The position numbers and the translations under genes are program-made. Positions 11,035 to 22,283 of a stretch of 64,000 nt of DNA are shown here, in pieces. The stretch comes from Scilla litardierei (lineage: Eukaryota; Streptophyta; Magnoliopsida; Asparagales; Asparagaceae): contig CM061139.1 of the NCBI GenBank assembly GCA_030789695.1, positions 9,377,878 through 9,441,877 of the forward strand. The letters are read 5' to 3'. Under the pieces are notes generated by a model. That model was not told where the DNA came from. It ran no database searches and worked only from the letters and a program-made list of their open reading frames with translations. Each line of letters begins with the position of its first letter. The first letter of the stretch is position 1.

Positions 11035-11130
11035 TTTGAGCCAGAGTACGTGGAGGAGACTGACTTGCCAGCTGACGTGGAGCCAGAGAGCGTTGATCCC
11101 GAGTACGACCCCGAGGAGGATCAGAGCTAG
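11035..11130 (+). pseudogene. Acidic micropeptide frame of T1, no ATG
   Basis: An open frame FEPEYVEE...ADVEPE...EEDQS then TAG, clearly related to the MLDPEPE...DQS peptide of the other LTRs. There is no ATG at the expected start; the upstream frame runs back through the hairpin without a stop to at least 10981. It may be a decayed copy, or a form translated from another start or by splicing. Confidence 0.5.
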
Positions 11131-13474
11131 AGACTTTTAGTAGCAGTTTCCAGAGGCGTTATTATCCTTGTTGGGTGCGTAGCACCTTTTATGTTTCTTT
11201 GTTTAGGTTGGGTGCTTGCACCATTAGATTTACTTTTCTGATGTTGTAGCCCTTCGGGCGTTGAGACTAGGTACATGATATGTTGGAATAAAATTTGTGA
11301 TGTTCTTTCCTTCTTGTACTTTTATTGTTCTGTACTAATATGCAGGGACCTGTACCTTCGTCTTGGTACCACACAGACGCTTATTGGGTCAGGGCTCTTC
11401 AGCTCTGGCCTAAGCGGGCCTCGTCACGTTTCGCCTCCGCCGTTTTGGGAAGCGGGGCGTGACAAGGTGCTAGATTATTTTCTCAGGACGTGGGCTTGCT
11501 TACTCCAATAGCATACGACGAATATAAAACACATGTCAAAGATTTTTATCTCGATATCATAATATAAGGATGCATTCAAAATAGGAACCCGAGAATAGTA
11601 AAACAATATGTAATATGGAATCATTCTAGAATTAACATCGTCTGAAGCATCTAAAGCGGTATACATAATCATAGACCACACACTTTTCAATTGATTGCTT
11701 TCTATTTGGAGTATAAGAGATATCACACAATATGAAGCAATAAGAATAGAAAGGTGTGGTTTTCATGAGATGCACACTAAGTTTCAATTCCTGGGTTTCG
11801 TAAAACTTTTAGTAATCTCGCCGCGTATTGAAAATTACCCAGCTTAGGTTGTCATGCACAGTCAAGTAGTCACTCTCTCACACATCATTGGATCCTCTCC
11901 CCCAAGCTTATCTATAAGCGTGGTGGCATCAAATCTAGCAATAAGAACATTCCCTATTTTTGAAGCTCCAAGGGACAAAAATAAAAAATAAAAGAGGGAA
12001 GAAAGAGAGAAAGGATATGAAGTGGGATCATGTAAAAACTTCTTTTCTCGTCTTTCTTTTTCCTTCTCTCTTTTTATTTTTTTCCTTTTCTTTATATGTA
12101 TATACACACACACACACACACACAACTGTGATCCCAAATCAAAAGATAGAGAGATATACAAGAATTTTTTTTCTCTTTTTGATTTTGGGGGATAGGAGCA
12201 TGGATATTTATAGCGGGAGAATGTGCCAATATAAGAATCGCTAAAGGGAGATTCACCAATGATTTTAAGTATTGAAATAATGCTCAAGATATGTGGAGAA
12301 AGAAATATATGTAACACTCGGTTCACTCTATAGAATGTGCACGACGACTTTCAGCAGAGTAATGTAATCTGCTCAGTTTAATTACAAAAAGTAAACTAAT
12401 CCAGTTATATCACCCTAGCATACATTCAATCAACCTGAAAGAGAAGCGTACAATTTTCATGCAATAAGAAGTGATATAAGACAAGAAAGCAGTACTCCAG
12501 ATATAAGTAATCAATGCGTGAAGCTTGGTGTGTTTTCTATGAAGAGTATACAGTAAAAATCATCAGACTAAGCTAATAAAAGAGTTTCATCCATATTCAT
12601 ACATGAAGAGGCGGGTTACTATCTCAAATGCATAGCAAGACATAGCATATGATATCTGAAATAAAAACTATGGCATGACAAGATAATATCCATATAGAGA
12701 TAAGCTACTACCACGTCATCATCATCACAGAAAATTCATCTTTAGCAAAAAGGATAAAAGAAAAAAGGATAAGATAAAAATAAAAAACTACTGTACAATG
12801 CAGCACACTCAAAATGTAAGAAAAACGTGATGCATGAAAAAATGAAAAAAAGTGGGTGAAAATAAGTGTAAAATCAAAGAACGGTGCGAAAATGGAAATA
12901 AAGAATGGTGATAAAAATAAAAAGTGCGTGAGAACTCACTTCCCCAAGCTAAAGTGCACAGTGTCCTCATTGTGAAAAGTGTGGCACACTGAGAGACGAA
13001 AAATGGGTGGGGTGGGTGAGGATGCATGCATGATGAAAATAAAATAAAAATGAGATGGGTATGCAAATGATGCATGAAGAGATTAAATTGGTACCATGTA
13101 AGTGTCCCCAAAAATACTCCCTCTCTCCCAAAAAAGATATAGACAGATACGACCAAAAAGCAACCAAAACGTGTGTGGAGGAGGGGTGCAAAATCAGCAG
13201 GCAGAAAATATCCAGAATAAGAGCAGCAAAAATATGAAAGGCATTCAAAGTGTGCCTAAGTGGGTGGGGCACTAGCACCGTCCTGTGGCGGAGGTGGTGG
13301 TCGCAGAGGCTGCTGGGTGGGGGTGGGTGGCTGAGGCAGACGCTCAAGAATCTGGTTCAGGCAAGCCTGAATACCAGGAAGTATCGCGACACCGGTCTGG
13401 AAAACACTAACAGTAGCAGAGAGAGCCCGAAAATCTGCTCTAAGTCCACTCACCGCCCCCTCTAGAGCACGTAG

Positions 13475-14539
13475 TTACTGAACTAGGGTGTCAGGGGGAG
13501 GTGGAGCAGAGGGTCGAACAGGTCGAACAGGTTGAACATGTGAAGAACGGGGCTGTCTTGTATGGCTACTGTAAAGGATAGGTGCGACTGTGGGGTGGTG
13601 CGGTGGTGATGTGCTCACTAAGTGACGCTCAGCCTCTATGGGAAGCTGAGACACAGGCAAGGTCGAAGAGGATGGAGCAGCAGCAGAATCAGAAGTGGTG
13701 GCAGACGATGAGGTGGGCAGAGAGTTCAGTGACACAGACATGGGGACAGACGTCACGACGCTCTCAGAGAAGACATCGACAGTGGAGACAGAAAGGTCGA
13801 CGCTTGGGGAGGTCGTGAAGTGCGAAGGAAATGACTCCCCAGGGGTCAAGAACAATAAAGAGGAAAGGGTCTCCACTTCGGAGGCAAAAGAAGGCTCGTC
13901 GCTCTCAACTATGGTGGGGGGACGCTCGGGGCTCACCGCAGAAATGGGATCTATGGGCATGGGCACAGTGGTGGTGGTGGTGTGGGTGGACTCAGCTAAA
14001 GTGCTCCCGACACTAACAGACGTGTGGACAGAGGTGTCGGGAGGGGCAGACAGGTATGACGCAGGCTGAGGTATCACGGGGTCAAGGGGTGGAAGAAGGG
14101 GCTCCTGCTGAGCACCCTCAGGCTCAAGCATGTACGCGACGGGGATAAAGAGATCCATCGATGGAATCCACTCTCCGTCAGTGGGTCCAATATGCGTCCG
14201 GGCAGGGCTCGGTAGAATCATATAATCGGCACTGTGGGGACCGTGCAGCCACACCCAGTGGTGATGACCATGATGACAAAGCATCCTCATCCGGGCCATG
14301 ACATCTATGGAGAGTGAGGTGGGGCCCGGGGGTCTCAGCAAGCCAGCTGGAAGGTCAAATCTGCACAAAAGGGCCAAGAGCGTAATCAGACCGTCACAAC
14401 AGATGGGCGTCCTAGCGTCGACAGAAATAATGATGCGGTCGATGTACCAACTGGTAATATCAATCTCGACAGCGGGGACCACAACGTCTCCTCCTTGTTC
14501 GAAGGCCCGCGATATACACCCGAAAAACTTGACAGTATC
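13475..14539 (-). pseudogene. Fragment of plant-transposon-type ORF (PF20167/Athila-associated)
   Basis: Open for 355 codons with no ATG near its beginning; a GTG at 14480-14482 is not a plausible plant start. The N-terminal third (VKFFGCISRAFEQ..., IDITSWYIDRI, TPICCDGLITLLALL, PGPTSLSIDVMARMRML) resembles the end of the 'putative plant transposon protein' domain found in Athila/Tat-related ORFs; this is recalled from family patterns, not a search. The rest is low-complexity Ser/Thr/Pro with acidic patches, ending VRPSAPPPPDTLVQ. Function unknown. It is probably a truncated gene, as the domain normally extends much further upstream and here a stop lies at 14540-14542. Confidence 0.45.
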
Positions 14540-14612
14540 TTATTGATCGCGTTATACACCCGAAAAACGGTGCCAAAAATTTGATCGCGTCTGGATATAC
14601 ACCCGAAAAACG
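14507..14612 (-). repeat. Three short TATACACCCGAAAAAC repeats
   Basis: The motif occurs near 14514, 14552 and 14594 with unequal spacers containing GATCGCG. It lies at the broken 5' edge of the PF20167-like ORF and may be debris of repeated short deletions. Confidence 0.5.
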
Positions 14613-15679
14613 ACTTTTAGTCTTACTGCAAGCGCACAGTGTAGTGGTGAGCGGGTATCGAACACATGGAGGACAAATGACAGTATCTAATTTCGATTAC
14701 CTAGCTATCAAGAGAATGAGAATAGTTTTGATGTAATAGTCATAATCGTTCAAATAGCAAGAAATATCAATATAATAAGGCGTCTAGGAATATGAAATCC
14801 CCACTACAGACCATCTCTCATCCTTGTGAATCATAAATTTTGTTGTTGCTAAGCTTGAATATAGGTGAACTAGTCGCAACTTAATGTAGAACCAAGCTCA
14901 CGCTCTCGCGCTATTGACGGTATATAGCAAACTTAGAATAGATCCCACTCTCGTGCAAACCCTATCCTAAACCGCTAGCGTGAAGATCAACATCATCGTC
15001 CAATCGCATCTTGAGCCCACTCTCATGCAAACTCAAGCTACGATCTAGGTTATGATAGTTCGTATTTGTCCAATCTCTTGCAAACAAATATTAGCATGGA
15101 TTTATAATTAAAAATCCTAGCTTTGGTCCAATCTCTTGCAAACCAAATCTAGAGAAATTCAATTATCAATCTAAATCGAATATCTAGGCATCCCTATCAA
15201 TTAGGATCCAATCTCTTGCAAATCCCAATCGATATGAATTCCTAGCTACTCGTAATAAATCAATCACAACCTAACCATTATCAATTCTAGCAACAAATCT
15301 ACAAATTCATCACAATTCAAAGATCGGGTCCATAGGGTTCATCCACATGCCCTAGAACGACGGCACTACTCACTAATCATCATGAAAATATCAGAAATAA
15401 CAACTATAATCATGGCACAATTCATTGCAAATAAGAAACAATTCATAAAAATGAGTTTTTTAACAAGAAAGAACAAACCAACGTTGTCGCCAATGATCTC
15501 TAGCTGAGATTTTCCAAAAGAATAGCCGTCAAAAACCTAAAAGAAGTCTCTAAAAAATAATTCAAGTCTCTCCTAAAACTAGGATAAAAACTAGGCTTAA
15601 ATACAAGCCAAAATCGTCCAAAAAATCGTGACAAAACTGCCACTGCGCATCCCAGAATTCGTATTCCTAGCAGTAGTCG

Positions 15680-16045
15680 GAGAGGGTCACTCGGCCGAGT
15701 GACCCTTGTCACTCGCCCGAGTGACAAACCTGGTAAAATAACAGTAACTTCGGGGTTTTTAGGGGTCTGTTTCTTGGGGGACTCGGCCGAGTAGTCTTCT
15801 TCGTTCAGCCGAGTGAGCAATCATGCTCGGCCGAGTGGGCTTCTGAAATTCCAGTAAGTTGGCAGCTTCTCTGGAAGAATTCTCTGTACTACTCGGGCGA
15901 GTGAGTTTTCTCACTCGGCCGAGTAGACTTCCTTACTCGACCGAGGAAACGTCTAAAATTTGCTATGCATGTCCGTTTTCCTCGGGCGAGTGTTATCCTT
16001 CACTCGGCTGAACGAGCAGTCTTTCTCGGCCGAGTGAGGTGCTCC
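15680..16045. repeat. Array of ACTCGGCCGAGT-type palindromes
   Basis: About ten copies of a 10-12-bp palindrome, ACTCG(G/C)(C/G)CGAGT, some degenerate, in under 400 bp, often in pairs that also pair with each other. The layout resembles the U3 palindrome arrays of the T family but the core differs. It lies in Athila-like sequence, with a possible promoter role. Confidence 0.75.
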
Positions 16046-16349
16046 TGAGCTCCTTTCTTCTCCTTTTCACCTCCTCGTCGATCCTACGAAATTACTTCTT
16101 CTTCTGCTCATCCTCTATCGCTGATAAGTCCCCTAATAAGTCGTGGGTGACACTCCGAAGTGCGTGAAAATCCGCTGATCTCATTTTCGCTCCAAATCGC
16201 TCCATATTTCCTGAAATACGACAAAAACAAGAAATAGTGAAAAGCATTGCAATATCATCGAATAATCGTGAAAAACGCAATATGGGCGATCAAAACGTAA
16301 TGAAAACATGCAGAAAAAGGTATAAAATATGGAGTGATTAGTCACGCCT

Positions 16350-18504
16350 TACAGTTTGAGGGGGATCAGACCCTCTCCCCGTGCGACCGCTTAACCCTGC
16401 CCCAAACCCAAGTGCTCAAGACATAACAATGTATGACCACTCATTCTGCTAGGTGAGTGCCTCTATCCCATGGTCTGTAACGTATCTCTTACTCTGCTAG
16501 GTGAGCGACGAACGTACCGCAGGTAACCACTGTATATGACCACTCACTCTGCTAGGTGACTGCCTCTATCCTCTTGGTCTGCTGGGACACTTACTCTTCT
16601 AGGTGAGTGCCAAGCTTCCCGCAGGTGTTCTGTAACAAAGATCACCCACTCTGCTAGGTGAGCGTCTTATTGTCTGCATGCTATGTAAGACATGTGTACA
16701 AGATGTTCATGACATGGTAAGAGTAAAGTTGTTCTACGGTGTCCACACGCACGCACACACAGATGAAACCTATGATAGCAGTTGTTGTTGTTGTTGATTC
16801 TAGGGGGTCCATATACACACACATACACACACAGAGAGATAAGTCCTATGGTGTCAGTTGTAGTTGTTGTTTGTGCATAGACTTCGTCGTCAAGTCTAAG
16901 CTGTCAAGGGGTCCCGGACGCTATCATTTCACGTTCGGTTCTCTTTAATCGTACTTTTACAGTTTAAGAGATGAGGGCCTAAACATGGCCAGAAGTATGC
17001 AAGTGAAAACACTTGCCTACGGTGGCGAGTGCGTCGTCTGTCTGGAGCATCTCGTCGAAGCGGTGTGTCAGCGGGGGTCCGTCTGTAACGGGTCAACGGT
17101 GGTGTCAGGACACGTTTTTCATCATTCCTATTAGAGTTCATTTCTAGGTTCAACGGGGCTATCCTAGCAGTCACAGTTACGTTTTTGTTTTGGTTCAGCC
17201 TAGTCGACGATCTATTCTATGTGCACAGATATTCAGTCCTTCGTTGATGTCTAATATTTTGCAACATTTTAAAGGATCAGAAATGAAATTTAGTTATTGT
17301 TGATGATTTTTAGATTAGGTTTTCGATTTGCTACAGTGGAGGTTCTTACTACGCGTTAGAGGACTAACCTTTTGACGTTGATCGAAAAGCGGATGTCAGG
17401 TCTGAACGGCGATGGATCAGCATCGTCTGCAATGTATCGACCATGGGTAGCACAGTGAGACACTTTCAGACAGTGAGGTGGAGGCACGAATAGCGAGCAA
17501 GCAACGATCTCTCTCCCATTGCGGGTAGCGCAACGGATCTTCTCGATGGCGGCAACGTCGGGGAAAGACACGCGAGTTCGGTGACGCACGTGAACTTCGA
17601 GGATCCAAGGGGGCTGCCAGGAATTGAAGGAGATTAATGGGGTTTCTCTGCCTGGTGGGTGGCTGACGGCGGCAGCGCATGGTGGTGGGCGGTCGTGAGA
17701 AGACGAAGAGGACAGATTCGCGCAACGGTCCTTGTTGCACATCGCAACAGAAAAGCAGCGATTAGAGGAGTCAAAGGGGACTTGCAGTAGTTAAAGGGGT
17801 TCAAGAGGGATATAATGGTGGTAGAGTGGCCTCCGGAAGTGGTCGGAGATGGCCGGACATCGACGTTGAAGAGTAGCGCACAGATCTGTCAAAAAGAGCC
17901 GCTAGGGCTTGGTTTCAACGGGTTTTCTAGGAGTTAGAGTTGAGGGAAGAGAGTAAGATAAATTGCAGATGATAGGAGGGTTCTAGAGGAGTCCAACGGT
18001 GGTAGGGTGGCCGTCGACGGTGGCCGAAGGTGGCCGGGCGTGGCATTTTTCCGGTGATGGACAGATCTGTCCAAACTACCGTTTGTGTTGTGTTTGAGAG
18101 TGTTTTGAGGGAGATAGAGAGTAGACGAAAGGGAGAGAAGGGTTGTAGGTGATATGGGGGTCAAAGGAGAGTCAATTAGAGCGATGGTGGTCGGAGGGGG
18201 CGGCCGGAGCGGTGGCGGTGGCCGTTTTTCCGACGGGCGCACGGCAGGCCTGGGATGTCCTTTGTGTTACGGTTTGGGGCTGTTTTGAGGGCTTTGGAGG
18301 GGGGAGAGGGAGGAGATGGAGGTGGAGCAGGTGGTAGCTGGAGAGGTGGCGCTGGGGGTGGCCGCCGGCGAGTTGGGAGGCGGAAGGGGGCAGCCAAGAA
18401 GTGGGTTTTGCGTGGAACCCTAAGGTTGGGGCTGGTTGGTTTATAAAAGAGAGAAAGTTGCCATATGTATGTGAAAAGGGGGTATAAGTTGTGGGGTGAC
18501 TAGA
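16350..18504 (-). repeat. N0: LTR fragment, N-type, minus strand
   Basis: Read on the minus strand it matches the layout of T1/N LTR leaders: a TATA-like TTTATAAACC (about 18439-18446), a C/T-rich leader, AG/GCAAGTG with hairpin GCAAGTG-TTTT-CACTTGC (16999-17016), an H2-like hairpin with loop TGAAATGATAG (about 16915-16937), then hairpin repeats. The U5 end with the micropeptide and the U3 beginning are missing. CA-rich runs lie near 16745-16760 and 16810-16830. It is cut on the right by N2. Confidence 0.65.
16430..16672 (-). repeat. CACTC...CTAGG...GAGTG hairpin repeats in N0
   Basis: About five spaced copies of a hairpin with (T)TCTGCTAGG in the loop and stems such as CACTCA/TGAGTG. Stem arms vary between copies with partial re-pairing. 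They are in the position of the 61-bp units of T1. Confidence 0.65.
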
Positions 18505-18849
18505 TGTCACGGTCGGTTTTCGATCGTACGCTTTTCATGCACGTAGTCTTGTTCGTGCACGTATTTATTTTAGACATTGTTTGTATCCGAACCCTATAGT
18601 GTAATATGCCGTTGTGACCCTCTCGAAGAGTATTAAATTGTGGAATTATTTTGGAACGTCATTTCACTGGTCGTTCTCCCACGATTTGACTTTGTTTGAT
18701 GAGACGTCACGATTCTCACTTTTGTCGTGAGGCCTTTTTATTTTTAGTTTTGTTTCTTGTCGACGAAATTGTGATCCGTCTTTTTAGTTTTGTTTCTCTC
18801 GAAGGTACGGTCACCCCAATATTTATCTTACAATTTTAGGGTCTCGTTT
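18505..18849 (+). repeat. N2 LTR, left part
   Basis: Starts TGTCACGGTCGG (a variant of TGTAACGG). Its sequence parallels the N3 LTR read in reverse, for example the stretch before 18849 matches the complement of about 42390-42430. It is interrupted at 18849 by T2. Confidence 0.75.
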
Positions 18850-19165
18850 TGTCATGCCCCGCTTTCCTAAAATGGAGGCGAGACGTGAGAAGGTCCGCAC
18901 GAGAGTGGAGCTATGAAGCCCCAAACCCGATAAGCGTCAATAAAACATAAGCAGGTCCCTGTAACCACAAACGGAACAACAATAATAACACAAGGAGATA
19001 CAGAAATAAAATATCAAGTCTCAAAATTTGTCCAACATTAAAATTAAGTTCAACATCCAGAAAAGCCACCAGGCTAAAAGAAAGAGTCTAAAGGCCCAGA
19101 ACAAGGCCAACAAAAGGGACAACATAACAAAGTATTGGTGCCACGCACCGACAACAAAACAGTCT

Positions 19166-19273
19166 CTACGACTGATCGCCCGTGTCCACGAAGTCCTCGT
19201 CAAACACAGGCTCGGGCTCGGCGTCAGCAAACACCTCGTCCTCGACAATGGACTCAGGCTCAGGATCTAACAT
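19166..19273 (-). CDS. Acidic LTR micropeptide, T2 3' LTR
   Basis: ATG to TAG, 35 codons, MLDPEPE...ADAEPE...VDTGDQS. About 14 of 35 residues are Asp or Glu; no signal or membrane segment. The start ATG lies in the 3' arm of an ACATGTG/CACATGT hairpin. Against the N4 copy about eight codons differ only silently and about eight change the residue, with no length change, which suggests selection on the peptide. No known family is recognised. It lies about 315 bp before the sense end of the LTR, so in the 5' leader of the transcript, upstream of gag. Confidence 0.55.
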   Translation of the reverse strand: MLDPEPESIVEDEVFADAEPEPVFDEDFVDTGDQS

Positions 19274-19953
19274 GTGTCACCCAAAAGAGTAAAGGGGCAC
19301 ATGTCAGCAAGTCTAAAAGACTTGGGCAAGGAAACTGAAAGTAAGGTAAACTAACAACCTAGCAGTTATAGCATGATGCATGACATGGCAAGTATAGTAT
19401 GGAAGTGACAAGTAAAGGAAAGTACATGTAGCAAGTGGCAAGTAAGGCATGGATAACAAGTTTTACAAGTAAAACACGGACAAGTACAAGTCAAGTAGTT
19501 TACGTCCAGTGAACACGTCAAGTAAACACGTCAAGTAAACATGTCAAGTAACAAGTTGTGCACAGAGATTCCGCCTGTTGACTAGAGTGGCTGATCGGGC
19601 CAACTCCTAAGCTCAAGTGACCGTTTATCTCTATCCCTCCACGTGTATCAAGCCAGGGCATTACCCCACACACGGAATGCTCGCTTCTGGAACACGAGCC
19701 AGGAAGTGTATTTAACACGTATGGCGTAGGGTTATGCCTGCAACGCAGGTGCCTAGCCGAAAACAAGTAGATCGGGCATTGGCTATCAACCAACTCACGT
19801 AGCCCGCTTCTGGAACACGAGCCAGGAAACAAAAGTATGGTAGCATGTCCTACGAATGCAACATTCAGCATGGATAGCATGGATGACAATTAATTCGCGT
19901 ACCGTTAATTAAAATTAAACATGACATGGTAGTTATGCAACATGATAAATGAC

Positions 19954-20093
19954 GGATCTAGCTTCGTTGTCAAGCTAGTTCCTGAAATTGTGGCTAGGCG
20001 AGTATCATTTCGTCGCCTAGTCTCTTTTACGCCTACAACAAGCAAATGGCCTAAGACATGGCCCAAAACCCTAAGTGGCAAGTTTCACTTGCC
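19954..20093 (-). other. Leader hairpins H3, H2, H1 of T2 3' LTR
   Basis: H3: GGATCTAGCTT / AAGCTAGTTCC (one mismatch), loop CGTTGTC on the plus strand, 19954-19982. H2: CTAGGCGA / TCGCCTAG at 19994-20020. H1: GGCAAGT-TTC-ACTTGCC at 20077-20093. Sense order is H1, H2, H3. Confidence 0.7.
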
Positions 20094-20526
20094 TAGCACC
20101 GAGGATGACGATCAACGAGGCCGTCACACAAATGCTAACTACGGAGATGAGATCGCTGCCATGGCAAAACAACATTAGAACAACATCCAACCTAGTTTTA
20201 TTATGGTTTCACAAAAACACAAATGGGTTATGAGGATATTAAGAGATCGAGTTATTACCGTATCGGAAGCGGAAGAACGATGCCGAGCAAGCACGGCAAC
20301 GGAAGAAACGATCCGGGGAACCTAGGGTTCAGATCTGGAAATGGGGAGAAAATCTGGAGAAATAGGGTTTTGGGGATTTTCCGGCGATCTAGAGGTGGTG
20401 GCCGGCCAAAATGGAGAGGGGGAGAGGCTCTTGATGAAGGAGGAGGGCTAGGGTTAGATGGATGATGATTTGGGGAAGAAGGAGACTCAGGAGAAAGGAA
20501 AGAAGAAAAGAAAAATGTTTGGGGGG

Positions 20527-20534
20527 TTTAAATA
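20527..20534 (-). promoter_or_regulatory. TATA-like box of T2 3' LTR
   Basis: TATTTAAA on the minus strand, about 45 bp downstream (sense) of the palindromic array. Confidence 0.55.
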
Positions 20535-20577
20535 GGAAGTGCTGGCGGCTGTCCAGAAATTAGGGTTTCGACACTGA

Positions 20578-20994
20578 TTAGTCGGTCAAAGAGCAACCAC
20601 TGACCGACTAGTTTGGGAACTAGTCGGTCGGTTGACCAACGCAGACCGACTAAGTCCAAACAGTAACTCCTGAACAAAAATAGGATTTAGATTTAGTCGG
20701 TCATAGAACAAATACTGACCGACTAGTTTCTCATCTAGTCGGTCGATGAATGTTCTTAGACCGACTAAGAATGAATAGTACTTGGTATCAAAAATGATCA
20801 TAGAGTTAGTCGGTTAAAGAACGATTGCTGACCGACTAGTTTGCAACCTAGTCGGTCGACAAATGTTCTTAGACCGACTAACGATAAATAGTAACTCCTG
20901 AACAATTAACAAACCCCACTAGTCGGTCCATGAAGGTTTGCCGACCGGCTAAATCGTCATCTAGTCGGTCGGTTCCCCTTCTTGCACCGGCTAA
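20578..20994 (-). repeat. Palindromic ACCGAC array, T2 3' LTR
   Basis: Four modules of paired TAGTCGGTC and GACCGACTA arms with AGTTACTGTT-type spacers, as in T3. Nearly every arm retains ACCGAC. Confidence 0.9.
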
Positions 20995-21263
20995 CGTGCA
21001 CAGAAAGTTCTGAAATGGAGCGGAAAGCTTCGGGATCAATTCCTAAGACTCCTAGGCTTGATCTAACAATAAGATATGACTGATATGAAGCCCGTCACGA
21101 ATGACTTACTCCAAAATCGACGATTCTAAGGAAGAAGCTAGAAAAACACGACGAAACGTTCGAAAATGAAAGCTACGGAGACGAAAACCACACATGAGGA
21201 GAAAATCCACCCAAACATATATAAAATATAATTAATCCAGATACATGAAAACCAGTCGTTACA

Positions 21264-21301
21264 TCCTCCCCAACTTAAGAAAAATTCCGTCCTCTGAATT
21301 T
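21264..21301 (-). promoter_or_regulatory. Hairpin and polypurine tract of T2
   Basis: Sense order: AAATTCAG-AGGA-CGGAATTT (21282-21301, one mismatch), then TTAAGTTGGGGAGGA abutting the LTR. The tract is the likely plus-strand primer. Confidence 0.75.
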
Positions 21302-21309
21302 CCCAACAC

Positions 21310-22212
21310 TCACGTGTCCGGAAACAAAAGTGGGAAACGCTCTCGCATCTCATCCTCATTCTCCCAAGTAGACTCTCCAGGCGAGCCGTGTCGCCACATC
21401 ACCCTCACAAGATTGACAACCTTGTTCCGAAGTGACTTCTGACGCCTGTCCAGAATCTGCACTGGCTGCTGGTCATACATCAGATCAGGGCGAACGGTAA
21501 TCTCCGAGAAATCCACAGCATGAGACGGATCGCTAATGTATCGACGAAGCTGCGACACATGGAAAACATTGTGAACTTCTTCCAAAGACGGTGGCAAGGC
21601 TAAGCGGTAGGCTACCTCGCCAACTTTCTCCAGAATGTCAAACGGTCCAATGTATCGCGGGCTCAACTTCCCTCGCTTCCCAAAGCGAATCACACCATGA
21701 TTCGAGGAAATCTTCAAGAACACATGGTCGCCCGGCTGAAACTCCAAAGGAAGACGTTTAGCATCCGCCCAATGCTTAAAACGGTCCTGAGCAATCCGCA
21801 ACCTCTCCCGAATGTTCCTGACAACATCCACAGCCTCCACGATCATCTCAGGTCCCAACAGCTCCCGATCATCAACGTCATCCCAACTCAATGGCGATCG
21901 ACATTTCCTCCCATAAAGAGCGGCGAAAGGCGCCATGCCAATACTCGCCTGGAAGCTGTTGTTGTAGGAAAACTCTACCAGATGTAGATGGTCCTCCCAC
22001 GAACCCTTGAAATCCAACATGCACGCCCTCAGCATGTCCTCCAAGATCTGAATCGTCCACTCGGACTGGCCATCCGTCTGCGGATGGTACGCCGTGCTGA
22101 AACTCAGACGTGTACCCAAACTCTTCTACAAACTCTGCCAGAACTGAGATGTGAACCTCGTGTCTCTGTCCGACACGATACTCACAGGGACTCCGTGAAG
22201 TCGTACGACCTC
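21310..22212 (-). pseudogene. pol: pol of T2, second exon: integrase core and chromodomain
   Basis: VSDRDTRF with a catalytic Asp, EFSYNNSF with the Glu, [11 protein letters not shown], and a chromodomain-like end ([16 protein letters not shown]...TWENEDEM) finishing FPLLFPDT. An in-frame TAG at 22126-22128 replaces CAG (SL-stop-KSLG), so the exon is not fully open. Its acceptor at 22213 is changed from CAG/G to AAA/G. Confidence 0.88.
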
Positions 22213-22283
22213 TTTCACGATTCACGTTACATCACTATCCAAACTAGGAAAAGGAAATAGAGACGGAGAGCAAAAGAATTTAC
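22213..22283 (-). other. Predicted intron 2 of T2
   Basis: 71 bp. Donor GGAG/GTAAATT is intact. The acceptor, CGTGCAG in T3 and T4, reads CGTGAAA here, so correct splicing should be lost. Position and length match the other three copies. Confidence 0.6.

Larger units (their letters stand above)
1..11464 (+). mobile_element. T1: Tekay-like Ty3/gypsy element, 5' end outside window
   Basis: Plus-strand chromovirus with gag, protease, RT, RNase H, integrase and chromodomain in the usual Ty3/gypsy order, then a polypurine tract and a 3' LTR (4504-5450 continued at 9757-11464) interrupted by N1. The 5' LTR and gag N-terminus lie left of the window. The LTR starts TGTAACGG and ends GTGACA. The coding part has a frameshift near 2530 and a stop at 2995, so it is dead as a protein source. 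It is the most diverged of the four T copies, mainly in the LTR leader. Confidence 0.92.
9757..11464 (+). repeat. 3' LTR of T1, leader part
   Basis: Continues the T1 LTR after N1. It holds a candidate leader intron (9889-10246), hairpins H1 and H2, a three-unit hairpin repeat (10519-10663), a strong hairpin (10996-11032) and a remnant of the acidic micropeptide frame. It ends GGGGCGTGACA at 11464. Confidence 0.87.
11465..16349 (-). mobile_element. Athila/Tat-like retroelement debris
   Basis: AT-rich sequence flanking T1. The features fit the non-coding part of Athila/Tat elements read on the minus strand: a block with TGCAAGCGCACAG and GGTATCGAACAC near 14628-14670, repeated CAATCTCTTGCAAAC blocks (15070-15230), a TTTTTGGCACCG-like site near 14570 (complement strand) and a PF20167-like ORF. 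11465-13470 has a (CA)n run near 12105-12125 and A-rich sequence but no gene I can support. Element ends are not resolved; 16349 is approximate. Confidence 0.5.
18850..21263 (-). repeat. 3' LTR of T2
   Basis: 2414 bp, TGTAACG...GTGACA-type ends on the minus strand (TGTCATGCC at 18850 on the plus strand). In sense order it holds the palindromic array, TATA-like box, leader hairpins H1-H3, a GCTCG/CGAGC hairpin, the start-codon hairpin and the acidic micropeptide ORF. Confidence 0.93.

Noticed and set aside
12310..12325. TGTAACACTCGG as an LTR start
   Set aside because: Resembles the LTR start but no polypurine tract precedes it and no LTR features follow.
13475..14482. 335-aa ORF as an intact host protein starting at 14482
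   Set aside because: The start would be GTG, the frame continues upstream to a stop without ATG, and the sequence fits a truncated Athila-associated ORF.
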